From NCBI GenBank assembly GCA_025594325.1, contig JANHCV010000002.1:2604001-2668000 (forward strand): DNA of 64,000 nucleotides, given 5' to 3'. The stretch's first letter is position 1. Each line of letters starts with the position of its first letter. Made by a program: the position numbers and the translations under genes. This document shows positions 8,755 through 21,400 of the stretch, piece after piece. The stretch is from Blastocladiella emersonii ATCC 22665 (lineage: Eukaryota > Blastocladiomycota > Blastocladiomycetes > Blastocladiales > Blastocladiaceae). The notes beneath the pieces are model-generated. The model searched no databases. It saw only the letters and a list, made by a program, of their open reading frames with translations, and was not told the origin of the DNA.

Positions 8755-11700
8755 ATGGACCGTGACGCGTCTCCGGCGGCACGCGCTTCGGCCGCCGCGG
8801 CTGCTCCGCCTTCAGGCCCTCCCTCGCCGACCTCATCGGCACCCGGCACTCCACGCAATCGCCACCATGAATCGACCCATGCACCGATACACGCTCGCGC
8901 CGACTCGGGCGTCGACTTTGCCGTCGCGCCTGCTCCCGCCGCCCCGTCGGCGGCTCGCGCTGCTCCACCCGTGAGCGCTGCTGCTCCCTCGACCCCTGCA
9001 CCTGCACCTGCACTCGCACCTCCTCGACGCGATCCTGTATCGGCGACATCCGTCAACTCGCACGATGGCGCTCCGAGCCGCTCTCCTGTCGCGAAGCCGG
9101 TACGCGTCGGCTCACGTCCTGACGTAGGTCACTGCGTGCTCACTCGCTCCATTGCGCCAACTAGTCGGCCTCAACCACTGCTCCTGTTCCCGAGCCCGCT
9201 CCTACCGCCGCCGTCGCCTCGGCCGCGGCCAACCCCGGCCCCGCCGACGCGACCAGCGCCGCCAAGGACTCGACCGACGGGTCCAAGCACGCCAAGGTAC
9301 ACTATCACGCGCAGCACTCGATCCATGGTCTGTCCACTCACTCTGTACTCGCGTGTGTAGACCAACAATAAGACCGCCACCGCCGCCGTGTCCGATGCGG
9401 CCAGTTCTCGCTCCGCCGACGCAGCCAGCGCCGCCAAAGACTCGAGCGACGCGTCCAAGGACGCCAAGGTACGCCTGCGCCGATACGGCACGCTCGTTTG
9501 TCCATCCGCTCACTCGTTTCTCGTGTGTGTAGACCGACAAGAAGCCCGTCGCGCCCACGCGCTTCGCCAAGATCAAGTGGCACCAGCCCTTCTCACCGTC
9601 CGAGCCTGCCGGTAAGCGCCTCGACAAGATCGTCCCGCGCACCAAGCTCGATGAGATGATTGGCAAGTACCACCTGCGCGGCGTGCTCGACGTCGTCAAC
9701 GTGCTCGTCGCCGGCCCGCCTACCGATGAGGAGACAAAGGACGACGAGGGTGGCGACGATGATGATGAAGATGACGATGATGCCGCCGAGAAGAAGGACG
9801 AGTCGGCCGTCGCCGCCGACAAGCAGAAGGCCGACTCCGAGGACGCCAACGGCAAGGAGCTCGAGTCCAAGTCCGACGACAACGGCAAGGAGCCGCCGGC
9901 CGGCGAAGCTGTCCTCCCTGCTGCTGCTGCGGCCGCCGCGGCCGAAGCGGGCAACGCGGAGTCTGACGCGCGCGACTCGGACCGCGACGACGCGCCGTCG
10001 GACGCGGGCATCTCGGACGGCGACGCGACGGCGGACACAGATGCGCTGGGCGCAAAGCCTGCCGCCAAGACGGACAAGTCGGGCAGCAAGGGCGCCGACG
10101 ACAAGGACAAGGAGCTCGAGCCGCTCGAGCGCAAGGACATTGCGCGCGCTGGCATCGTCGCCACCTACACGGTCTCGTCAGCGCCCGACGGCCTCGGCTT
10201 CCTCGAGGGCCACACGTTCAAGGCCAAGATCATGCTCGTCAAGGTCCCCGTCGAGACGAAGGAGAAGAGTGGCGACTCGGCCGACGGCGAGAAGAGCGGG
10301 AAGCAGACTGAGTCGTTGACCGCCGGCCAGCAGCCCGAGACCACGCCCACCAGCTCGTCGACAACACGCCCGCGCGCCAAGGCCATCGTGACGGCGCCCG
10401 CCGGTCGGTCCGCCGACGCAGCGCCTTCGGCCGCATCTGCTCCCGCCACACCGTCGGCTACCGGCGCCGTGCGCGAGCCCGCCGAATCCAAGGTCACCGC
10501 GTCGTCCTCGAACGCTGACCCGGCCATGGCCGCGCCGCGCAAGCAGCGCTCCTCGTCCGCCGATGCTCGCGTTTTGGGTGAGCTCGACCCCTCGCTGCCG
10601 GTCCCTGCGGCCGCCGCCGAGCCTGGCTCGCGGGCTGGCGAGGGCAAGAGCGCGTCTGCGCCCGCCGAGTCTGAGGCCGCCACCGCCGCTGCGCCCGCCG
10701 CTGCGTCCGCTGTGGCAGACGCCGACGCAGGCGCCGAAGACAAGAAGAAGGAGAAGCCCAAGCAGAAGTGGGCGCCGTACTCGATCGAACTCGAATACCT
10801 CCCTGGCAAGTCCAACCCGATCCTCTTCTTCCCGGGCTGCCCGCTGGGCCCGCTCTCGCTCGACTCGGTCGCCGCCGTCCTCGCCGTCCGCGAGAAGACG
10901 CAGCTGCTCATTGAGTTCAAGGTCGCGCCGCCGCCCAAGGCCGACGAGGACAAGGGCAAGAACCGCGAGACCTCCTCGGCCGCCGGCTCGGATCCGAAGG
11001 ACCAGGGCAAGTCGGACGGCAAGCGCATCAACGAGAAGGCCGTAGGGCCGGCCGCCGTCGAGCCCAACGCTCCCGTGCCCACGCCGCCGTCGGCCGCTGG
11101 CGAGCCGAGTGCTCCCGCGCCTGCGCCACCCTCTGTCGACGCCGCCGAGCCGAACGCAACGGCATCTGCGTCGTTGCCGTCGGCCGAGACGAAGAAAGAC
11201 GGCAGCGGCGGCGACGACGCGCCCGCGACGTTCGGCCTCGACGAGTGCAGCGGCTCAGCGCGCTTCGTGTTCAAGAGCTTCAAGCCGAGCCTCGCCGCCG
11301 CCGAGCTGACGCTCAAGATCGCCGAGCCCGACTCGGACGACGGCGACGGCGACGCCAAGTCGCCCTCGTCGCCCACCTCTGCGCCCGCGCTCGAGTCCAC
11401 CAACAACGAGAAGCCCGAGTCGCCCTCGCTCGCCAAGCCGCCCGATTCGCTCCCGCCCGCCAACGACGAGTCCCTCGCCTCGTCATCGCCCGCTGCGGTG
11501 GCCAAGACGTCGGACACGGAGCAGCAGTCGGAGGAGAAACCCAAGACGCGCGCGGTCCACGCCGCCACGGTGATGCTGGCCTACGCGCCCGACGAGGGCG
11601 AGGACCACCACTGGTCGCTGTCCCTCAAGGCCAAGGGCAGCAAGGCCGTCGCGCGCGCACTCAAGCGCTTTGGCTCCGTCAACCTCGCCGTGCCCTCAAG

Positions 11701-14700
11701 CAGCGAGGTCCTACGCCTCACGGCCGCGAGCCTCGAGATCGACGTCGTCCGCCTGGCGTCCAACAAGCAGAAGGAGACCGCCGAAAATTCGGCTGCGGCG
11801 TCGCCCGAGCCCAATCTGGCCAAGACGGTCGACGCGGCCGCAAGCTCGACGGCGGCCGAGAAGCAGGAGGAGAGCCTGTGGAAGGTCCGCGGTGCCGGCC
11901 GCGCCGAGGTCGAGTTCGACCACACGATCGCGCTGCAGGACGGGCACCCGCTCATGTCGCTGCACGGCGCCGCCAACGCGACCATCGCGGTCCCGCTCGA
12001 CGGGCCGACGGTCGCCGAGTTCAACGGCATGCTTGAGCTCGCGTGGGCCGACGCTGTCGCTGCCGCTGCGCCGCACGTCGTGACCTCGACCACCTCGGCG
12101 ACCACCACCGCCATCAGCTCGCTGACCGAGACCAAGGAGACGAGTATTGAGAAGAAGACCACGGTCGCGGCTGATCCGCACCAGGTTGCTGTCGCCGCGC
12201 GCGCGTGCTGGGTCCCGCGCCGCATGCTCGACGTGTCGTTCGGTGTTGCGGGCGCCAACCTGTACGAGGTGTCGCCCGAGTGGCTGCAGTTCCTCCTGCC
12301 CAAGGGCAAGGCGCAGCTCGTGGTCCGGTACCTGTCGTGGTTCAAGCTCGCCGACCCCAAGAAGCCCTTCATTATCAAGGACGCGACCGACCCGATCTCG
12401 ACCGAGGGCCTGCTCAAGCTGATCGCCAGCCATGACGACGACCAGGAGGCCAAGAAGAAGAAGAAGCAGGAGCAGGAGGCCGGGGCTGCCGCCGAGAAGC
12501 AGGTCGGCGAGGCTGACAAGCAGACCGGCAGCGACACGGACGCGCCGAGCATCGCGCCCGCCGCCGAACCGTCGTCGGACCCCTCGTTGCAGAAATCGGT
12601 GGCACGCCGCCCGCGCAGCTCCTCGGTGCCGCCCACGACCTCCTCGACCTCTTCATCCTCGTCCTCGCCCGCCGCCAACGAGACCGCGACTGCGACATTG
12701 ACGCGCCCACGCGCCAACGCCGTGGACCGCTCGATCGACAATGTCACGCGCCCGCGCTCCAACGCGATCGCCCGTCGTCCGGCTGCGGCGGGGCAGCTTG
12801 ATGCGCCCGCCAAGGCCGATGACGACGAGGCCGAGGACCTCCCGCCGCGCTCGTCGCTGCTCGCCATCACCTACGCCGCCACCTCGGACCTCGCGACCAA
12901 GTGGGACGACGACACGGGTAAGAAGGCCGCCTTCTCGATGCTCGTGCTCCGCTCGCCGACCTCGGGCAACGCGTTCGTCGCCGAGATCAGCAACGTCGAC
13001 CTCGCGGTGCTGTTCGGGATCGGCGACAGCGTGCAGCTGTCCCTCGACAAGGTCCGGCTCACGTACAAGCAGCTCGACGAGGTCAAGGACCCCGACGCCG
13101 CTGCCGCTGCAGGTCCTGAGAAGGAGGGCGCCGCTGACGCCGCCGCGAATCCTGCCGAGTCCAAGTCCAAGTCCAAGTCTGCGGCGACCACGTCGGCAGC
13201 TGAGTCGTCGGCCAGCACCGCGTCGGCCAAGGAGCAGAAGCAGACGGCCGCCGGCGCCGACTCGGCCGCGCCCGCCAAGATCCCCGTGGACGTGTACCAG
13301 GCCGAGGGCGAGCTGACGCTGCTCGATGACATCAAGTTCTCGGTCGCCGCCACCATGTTCCGCGTGCAGGGCTCGCTCGACGACTGGGCGCTCCGCGGGC
13401 AGGCCGTCGTGTCGCACGCCAAGCTGGTCAAGATCGCGCCCGTCCTCGACGGCCTCGGCGCCAAGGCCAACCTCCGCATCCTCGCCATGAAGCAGCCCAT
13501 GCAGAAAAAGTACCTCGCGGTTCTCGACCGATCCACTGACGACGACGATGCTGACGGCAAAAAGGAGGGCGAGTCATCGGCTGACGAGCAGACGGACGAG
13601 GGCGGCAAGAAGGAGGAGGAGACTGCCGCCGCCGACGCGGCGCAGCAGCAGCAGCTCGTAGTCGCCAAGAACGACGCCGACAAGACTGACGACACGGCAG
13701 CTGCCGCCGCCGCCGCCGTTGTCGCGCTCGCCAAGAAGCCGTCGCTGCCGCCCGGACTCGAGAAGCTGTTCGAGGCCGGTGCCGGCGAGGTCCTCATCCA
13801 GGTCTCGCTCGCCGAGTCGAGTGGCGCGCTGCACCCGCGTCTCAACGGCGCCGCCATTGCGCTGTGCGTCAACATCCAGCTCAAGTCGGCCGGTCCCGCG
13901 TCTACCCCGACGGCCGTCGCTACCGTTGCGCCCAAGCGCGCGCCAACGCGGTTCGGCATCCTCGTCAACAACCCGGGCGCGCTGTTCAACAGCCGCGCGC
14001 TCGAGGAGCAGGAGATTGCGCTCGCCGGCAGCGTCACGACCGCGGGCAACGTGCTGATCCTCGGCCGCGCGCTCAAGCCCAAGCCGCTCACGGCGCTCAT
14101 GCTCATCCAGGCCATTGACTCGAGTTTCACGGCTGACGCGTCGGTCGAGAAGCTGCTGTCCGAGCTGCTCTCGGTCCGCATCTACACGATCGGCCTCGCC
14201 TTTGACCGCGGCACCGCCGCCGCCGAGGATGTCGCGAAGTTGTCCAAGTCGACCTTCACGTTCGTCGTCGGGTGCACGCTCTCGCACCTCGAGGTGCCCG
14301 TCGCCGTCATGTGCCGCGTCCAGGACGGCAAGCTCGGCGTACGCGTCGCGTGCCTCCCCGAGGCGGCCGCCGACGGGTCCACGGCGCTCACCGACCTGGT
14401 CAACGCGTCGCTCCCCGACGTGGTCAAGGACGTGCTCGACATGTCGCCCGTCCAGCTGGACCTCGTGTGGCTCGACATGCGCTACAACTGGATCGAGACC
14501 GCGAGCAGCGCCGCCTCCGCCGACTCGGCCAAGGAGCCATTGTCGTTGCCGAGCGATCCCGCCACCACGACCGCAACCACCGCCGTCGAGAAAAAGGACG
14601 CCGCCAAAAAGGTCGACATCGACGACGATGACGTGACGGACATCATCCTCAAGCAGCTGCCCAAGTGGTCGGCCAAGCAGGACCCGCCGCTCGTCACGGC

Positions 14701-17700
14701 CGAGGAGCTCGCCAAGGCGGGCAAGGGCGGCGGCAAGTACACGGGCAAGGGCTTCAACGTGCAGTCGGGCCTGCGCCTGCGGCTCGAGGGCGCGCTGTGG
14801 CAGCCGCTCGGCCTCGACGGCAAGTCCGTCCAGGGCGTGCTGCAGCTCGGCGAGGTGTTTGCCGTGCACGGGTTCCTGCCGCCCATCGATTTGGGGGAGG
14901 GCATCAAGTTTGACGCCAACAAGCTCACGCTGACGCGGACCGACATTGACGTGGCCGTCGCCATGACGATCCGCGTGGACGGCAAGCCGTGGGCGCGGTT
15001 CGCGGGCTCGCTCGCCGCCACGCTGGGCGTCTCGCCGCTCGTGCTCAAGGCCGACATTTCGCTCGAGCCCGCGGCGGCCAAGGCGTGGATCGCGCTGGGC
15101 GACCTCGCCGACGCGCTGCGCAGCATCTACCTCAAGGGCCTGCGCCTCGGCATCGAGCTGGGCGAGGCCAAGCCGAGCGTGTGCTTCTCGGGCGGGCTCA
15201 AGATCCACGACCCGGCCATGTCGTACCCCGTCCTGGGCGCTGTGTCGCTCAAGCTGCCCCCGCTCAAGTTCTTTTATTCGGTTGCCAAGGACGTGTCGTT
15301 CACGGGCCTGCTCGCGCCGTTTGTCGGCGAGAACAGCGCGCTCCTGCGCGGGCTCGCGTGGGTCGAGCGGGTGCTGCCGGGCATCAAGCACCTCGAGCTT
15401 TTCTTCAAGCTCGACCCGACGGCCCACGCCGACGTGAGCGCGCTGCCCGACATGAGCAGCGGCAGCACGTCTTCGGACAAGGGCAGCATGCGCCAGTACC
15501 TCATCGACAACAAGGCGCTCGAGGCGGGCAGCATGGCGATTGCCGCGCGGTGCGAGCTGTCGTTTTTCGGGATGGAGGCCAAGATCGAGGGCAGCGCCAT
15601 TGCGACGGGTCTCGATCCCAAGAAGTCTGCGGTGTCGCTCGCGTCGCTGCCCACGGCGCTCGTCCATTTCGACGCGACGCTGTCGGCCGTCAAGTGGCTC
15701 GGCGGGCGCCTCGTGCTCGCGGGCAGTAGCCACGACCTCGCCGCGGCCATGAAGTGCACGCTCGAGCTCGACACGGCCAAGGGCCTGCTCGAGTTTGATT
15801 TCGCCGCCTACATCCACCTCGACCTGTTCGTCAAGCTCGCCGTCGAGTGCCGCGCGCAGCTCAAGCGGCACCCCAAGACGGGCCGCACGCGGTTCACGCT
15901 CGCCGCCACCATCATGCTGTCGGGCGCGCAGTCCGCCATCTGCCTGTCGGGCTTTTTCGTGCTCGGGTTCCAGTCGCTCGTCCCGCCCGCGGTGCAGCCC
16001 ATGGTCGAGGAGGCGTTCCCGCCGGCGCGGCTGCTCATGGTGCCGTCCGAGATCGGGCTCAACCTGCGCCTGTTCGGCGCGACCAAGAACGCCGACGGCA
16101 CGCTCGGGTCGGCCGGCCTCGTGCAGTGCCTGTTCCAGATTCTGGGCGACGCGTGCAGGGGGTTCGTGGACACGAGCAAGGCGGCGCTCAAGGCCGCCAA
16201 GGACAAGCTGGACGAGAAGCGCCGCAACTCGAGCATTGGGTTCTTCTACGCGCTCGGCAGCGCGCTCCTGAGCGCCGTGTCGTTTGTCGTGGACCTTGCG
16301 GGCAAGGCCATCAGCTTCGTCACGTCGGTCCTCGCCAAGCTCACGGCCGCGCTCATCGACGTGCACTCGATCCATTTCGGGGGCGGCATCCAGGTCGACG
16401 CGGCGAGCGGCGACGCGGGCGCGCAGGCGTACCTCAACGTGCACGCCGTGATTCTGGGCACCGAGTTCAAGTTTGGGCTCAAGGTGTCGACCAGCGGCAA
16501 TTTCCTGCGGGTCCTCGCCGACGTGCTCGTGACGCTGCTCGCTGCCGACTACAGCGAGAAGACGGACGCGGCGGCATCGGTCGGCCAGTACTACCCGTGG
16601 GTCGACGGCGAGTGCTCGACGGAGCCCGAGCCGCCCAAGGTGCAGACGCCGCCGGGCTCGCGCATCCCCATGCTCCCGAACAGCGCCTCCGCGAAAGAGC
16701 AGGACGCGGCGGCCGAGCTGCGCAAGGAGCTGCAGGAGGCGACCGACGCCATGGCGAGCGCGCCGCCCGCGCCGCCGGCCAGCGCCCCGCCCACGACGCG
16801 GTGCCCCGCGTGCTTCCAGGCCGTCGTGAGTGCCGACCCGACGGTCGACGCGCACTCGGCCGTGTGCCCCAAGGCGCTCGTGCGGTGCGTGGCGTGCGAC
16901 GGCATGGTCGCGCGCGACGCCGTGGACTCGCACCGCGCGAGCGGGTGCAAGGAGATGGCCAAGCTCGACGAGCGCACGCGCACGGCGTGCCCGCACTGCG
17001 CGACCGAGGTGCTCGACGTCAATTTCCACCTCAAGGTCGACTGCCCCGCCGTCGTTAAGTCCGTCGAAAAGTGCGCCAAGGCCGGGTGCGGCGCGCTGGT
17101 GCCCGCGGGCGCCATGGCCGCGCACCTGCAGCACGTGTGCGCCAAGAACATTGTCGCGTGCACCTTCTGCCGCGCGTCGGTCGTCGCGCGCGACCGCGAG
17201 GTCCACGAGACGTACGAGTGCGCCCGCCGCGACATCAAGTGCACGCGGTGCGCCGAGATGGTGCCGTACGTGGACGGTGACACGGTCGAGGCGCGGCTGC
17301 TGCGACACTCGCGCGAGGCGTGCTGGACGACGTGCGCGCGGTGCACCGGCATCTACCTCCGACAGAACGAGGAGGCGCACCGCCGCGAGTGCAAGCCGTC
17401 GGTGCCGTGCAACGTGCCCGGGTGTGTCCGCCAGCTGTTCAAGACGCGCATCCTGCCCAACGTGTACAGCGGGCGGTGCCGGTTCTGCGACGAGTCGCTG
17501 CCCGACGACGAGGCCCTCGTCGCGCACCTCCGCACCTGCGCCAAGGCCCTGCTCGCGCCCGCGACGGGCAGCGCGTGCGGCGCCCTTTCGCTGCACCACG
17601 GGCCCGACGGGACGACACCCAAAATCGTGCTGCCCGGTGGTGGCTGCTGCGACGCCAACGGCTCGCCCGCGCTGCTCGCGGTGTGCGACCCCTCCGCCGT

Positions 17701-19987
17701 CACGATCGCCGAGGACGCTACCGTGCCGTGCCCGCACGGCTGCGGCGCGCTGATCAAGTCGTGGGGCGCCTTTGGCGCGCACCTCGACACGTGCGCCAAC
17801 TTTGAGCGCCGCTGCCCGACGCCCGGCTGCGGCGTGTTGGTGGTGGGCGGCGCGACCAGCGCCATGTTCACGCACCTGCTCACGGCCTGCCCGAACGCGA
17901 CGACGGTGACAGCACCGTGCCCCTCGCCCGGGTGCGACGCCGTGCTGCCGATCAAGGACCTCAACGCACACCTGTTGCTCGAGTGCGCGACCAAGGTCGT
18001 GCGCTGCCCGCACTGTTCCGAGAACGTGGTCGGCGGGCTCGTCCGCCACCTGAACCAAGACTGCCCCGCGTACCGCGTCGCCTGTTCGATCGAGGGCTGT
18101 CCCGCGCCCGAGTACGTCAAGATGGACGAGTTTGAGCACCTCGTCGCGCACCACATTCTGCTGCCGCCGCTCGCGCGGCCCGTCGACCCGGACGCGATCG
18201 TGGGCCACGACCTCGATCTCGGCAGCGACCCGGCGCGCGCGCTGTCGTCGGAGCTGGCGCGGCTCGGCATGGACCCGTCGCACCCGCTGTACCTCGAGGC
18301 CGTCCACCGCCTCGTCGCGGGCTCGCTGCTCGTCCGCGAGCCGGCCACCGTCGGCCTGCCGTGCCGCAACCTGTGCGGCCACTCGTTTGACGCGCCGCAC
18401 GAGGAGGCGCTGCACGTCGCGTTCAAGTGCTCGCTCGGCATCGTGCGATGCCCTCACCCAAACTGCGACATCGCGTACGCGCCCGGCACGCACCACATCC
18501 ACGCCGTGACCGAGTGCATCGACGCGCGCGTGCCGTGCCCGCACACGGCCGTCTGCCCCGCCTCCCAGTCCGACGCGGTCCCGCTCCTCATGACGACGCA
18601 CCACGCGGTCGTTGAGTGCGCGTACGCGACGGTCGCGTGCTGGTTCTGCCCGGCGCGCGAGTCGCGCGGCAAGCTCGGACGCCACATGCGGCTCGCCTGC
18701 CCCGAGCGCCACGCGCCCGCGCGGTGCGACCAGTGCGCGGCCACGTTCCCGCGCAGCCATCTGGTCAAGCACCTGGTACTGGGCTGCCCGGCGCGCAGGG
18801 TGCCGTGCGGCGTCGGGTCGTGCACCGCGCTCGTGGCCTCGGCGGACCTCGTCGACCACTGGCTGCACGCATGCGAGTCGTCGCTGCTCTTGGGTGCCGC
18901 CAAGAAGCAGGCGATGTGCACGCGGTGCAGCTCGGGCGCCATTGCGTCGTACCGGGACTGGCTCGCCCACCTCGTCGGCGGCGATTGCAAACCCGCCAAC
19001 TCACACGCGTGCGGTTCCCAGACGCCCAACACGACCACGACGATGAAGACCTTGTCGCTCGCGGGCGCCTCGGACGCCGTCGTCGTGCCGTGCCCGATGC
19101 GGTGCGGCTCCCCCGACATGCCGCTCGGGCGGCTCATGGAGCACCTCGTGGTCGGGACGGCCAAGCACCCGCCGTGCAAGCAGCTCGACTTTGACTGGCC
19201 GTGTCCCAACGCGCGCGCCGGGTGCGAGGCGTCGGTCAAGCGGTGGTCGGTGCAGCACCACCTGCAGCACGAGTGCAAGTTCCACCGCGTCAGCTGCCCC
19301 ATGTGCGACGCGGAAATGGAGTCGACCGACCTGCCCAACCACTGCGCGCTCGAGTGCCCGAAGCGGTACAAGCTGCGCGTGCTGTCGCAGGGGCTCAGCG
19401 AGAAGGCGCGCAAGCAGGGCGACGTGGTGGTCGCCGTCAACGATATCGCGATTGTCGACGTCAAGAACCAGGTCGACGCGACGCGGTCCGTGTGGCGCGG
19501 GCTGCACGTCGTGGCCATTGATATTGTCAGCGGCGGCAACGGGCCCGACGCGCAGCACCAGCCGGCGGTCCAGCACTGGCTGTTCGACACGCACGAGCGG
19601 GTGCGCGACGCGTGGCAGATCCACCACGACGGCGCCGCTGACCCGACGCACCGCACGCTGACGAGCACCGTGTGGCGCACGTCGCTCATCGACACGATCA
19701 AGTCGCTCGTCGACGGCAAGACGGCGCCCGCGTTCCGCGTGATCGTCATGGCGGTGTACGACGAGGCGTTCTGGCACCTTTACGCCGACGACCGCGCGGC
19801 GATCCGCGCGACCATGGGCGGGCCGAACAACGAGATCCAGAAGCTCGCGCACCGCGAGGGGTATGTCGCCGTCATGCAGCTGCGGCCCGCGGGCGACGGG
19901 TCGCTCGCGCGCGTCCACCTCAGCGAGCGGCGCACGCCCGAGGGCGAGACGGTCAAGATGGAGGGCCTGCTTCCGTGGGCCATGTGA
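8755..19987 (+). CDS. Giant protein with TRAF-type zinc-finger array and C-terminal ILEI/FAM3-like domain
   Basis: Four exons: 8755-9099, 9165-9296, 9361-9468 and 9533-19987 (about 3,679 aa). Introns are 64-65 bp, each starting GTAC. Residues about 1-620 are Ala/Pro/acidic low complexity. Residues about 620-2600 hold long beta-rich stretches I cannot assign, broken by Lys/Glu/Ser-rich linkers, with a hydrophobic patch near 16240-16350. From about 2618 to 3471 there are many Cys/His units of the TRAF-zinc-finger kind (RCPACF, RCVACDGMV, ACPHCATEV, HLQHVC, CPMCDAEM). The last 180 residues (GLHVVAIDIV, HWLFDTHERV, VIVMAVYDEAF, GGPNNEIQKLAHREGY) match the C-terminal domain of the AAA+ neighbour in motif order and spacing. 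TRAF-type fingers usually mediate protein contacts. The likely role is a large scaffold working with the AAA+ ATPase (inference). The start MDRDASPAARAS is the best in-frame ATG, but the frame is open further upstream. Confidence 0.8.
9189..9532 (+). repeat. Tandem duplication of an exon-intron unit (2 x 172 bp)
   Basis: Positions 9189-9360 and 9361-9532 each consist of 108 bp of exon plus a 64-bp intron. The exon ends are nearly the same (GCCGACGC..CCAGCGCCGCCAA, then TCCAAG.ACGCCAAG), and both introns start GTAC and end GTGTGTAG. The unit length is a multiple of three in its coding part, so duplication kept the frame. Confidence 0.7.
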
Positions 19988-20067
19988 GATGTAGTTTTGA
20001 ACCTTATGTAGTGAGTTGTTGAGTTGTTTTCGCGGCGAGTTTCTCGAAATTCGTGCGAGGAAGCAGA

Positions 20068-21067
20068 ACGTGAGTGGCGCGACGCGTCTTTGGCTGCTGC
20101 TGCAGACGCGCACCGATCTCCTCGCGTACAGCTCCGAGTACCCTGCTTTCTATATTCCAAATCATGGTAACGGCACGCAATCGACAAACGCCGCCCCGCG
20201 CCCAAAGCTCCCACCGCAACCAGCGTGCACCGCGCTGCGACCATGAGATTGCACAGAGGGCCGCACTCGCGCGGGCGACGCGGTCTTTTCACGGCGCCCG
20301 GGCGAGTGCGGCCCACACAGCGCGGTGCAGGAAGGTGGGTGAGACTTGAGCTGCAGGGGCGGGAGTCGATTGACTGATTCGCAAGGTTTCTGGCCATGTG
20401 TCGCTCGAGAGGACGAAGTAGAGTATGGGGTAGATGTTGAGTCGAGTCTTGGGACGGATGGCGTGTCATTCGGAACGCTTGTAGCCTCGAAGCGCGTTTC
20501 CATCACGCGGGGAACACAGCATGAGAATATTGACAAGCAGGACGGGCGAGTACACTCGCTGCGAGAGCCTATCGGGCTTCCCGTCGCGTCCTGCAAAAAG
20601 TCTCATCCTTGACCGCATGAGGCAAGCCGACCGGAATCTAGCCGCGGAACGTATGAATCATCTACGTCTTCTGTCGCTCGTACAGTTGAAGAGGAGAATT
20701 GCGTACGCCGGCGCCGGCACGGGTTACAAGGAAGAAATCGGCTGATCGGCTCGCGGCACGCAGAACTCGTCGTGCTCACCAGACGAATCCCAATCATTTC
20801 CACTTTCCGTGCAGAGTCGAGGCAGATTCAGCGCTCTCTGTGAGGTAGAGGCGGCCGTCAGCGACCAGGCGACGGCGCCATGACATCGCGAGCGGCCCGT
20901 ACTCAACGCGTTCAATCGCGCCGCCCACAACTCGTTCATGTCGGTGACAAACATCCGTTGCATCAAGTTATGCTTCGCTGTGTCTAGTTTGCTTCCATTC
21001 GCTTCGTGGCAGTCGGTGAAGAGGATGCGAGCGGCGCCTCACGCCGATGTGACCGACGCGACCAAGA
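20068..21067 (+). repeat. 1-kb direct repeat, copy A
   Basis: Copy A matches copy B (21401-22400) in order along its length: GTGAGTGGCG.GACGCGTCT at the start, a block of about 180 bp with the hairpin, GAACGTATG..TCATC.CGTC-like sequence at 20648 and 22008, GGCCGTCAGCGAC at 20852 and 22171, and CTTCCATTCGCTTC near the end. The copies are clearly diverged with small indels. No terminal inverted repeats are obvious. Confidence 0.65.
20258..20314. repeat. Hairpin element 1 (conserved loop family)
   Basis: Arms of 20 nt (GGGCCGCACTCGCGCGGGCG and its near-perfect complement, 19 of 20 pairs) flank a 17-nt loop containing CTTTTCACGG. Outer arms TGCACCGCGCTG (about 20226) and CAGCGCGGTGCA (about 20319) can extend the pairing. 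Confidence 0.65.
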
Positions 21068-21400
21068 TGACTCGACACCCATCATCTGGTTGTGCTGCGA
21101 CCCGTTGCCGCTACCACCACCGCCGACGTTGAGCTGCTGTATCGAGCACATGGGTGGCAAGGGCGGTGCCGGACCGCGCAGGAGCGGCGGGTACCCGGGG
21201 TCGTCGTTGCCGCTAGCGGGCGAGTGCGAGCGCTGGTTGCCGTAATACCCGCCGCGGCTGCTGCTGCCACCGCTGTCGCGGCGATCGCCGCCCCGCGAGT
21301 CGTAACGACTGCGGTTGCCGCTATCGTTGCGCGAGTCGTACCGGTCGCCAAGCCCGCCGCGGTCATCGTAGCCACCGCGACCATCACTGTCGCCGTAGCG
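21068..21400 (-). pseudogene. RGG/RS-rich gene fragment between the repeat copies
   Basis: Read on the minus strand, this stretch encodes about 110 residues rich in Arg-Gly-Gly, Arg-Asp-Ser and Tyr (DGRGGYDDRGG, SRYDSRGGDRRDSGG, SSSRGGYYGNQRSHSP). They are followed by a Pro-rich then Gly/Asn-rich end (PLLRGPAPPLPP, NVGGGGSGNG). This is typical of the C-terminal tail of an RNA-binding protein. The flanking frame on both sides is repeat sequence, so it looks like a captured or stranded gene fragment rather than a working gene. A real small exon cannot be excluded. Confidence 0.4.

Noticed and set aside
13574-18970. 1,798-aa open frame antisense to the giant gene
   Set aside because: Very rich in Arg, Ala, Gly and His, as expected from the complement of GC-rich codons; no domain, and the sense frame has clear zinc-finger coding.
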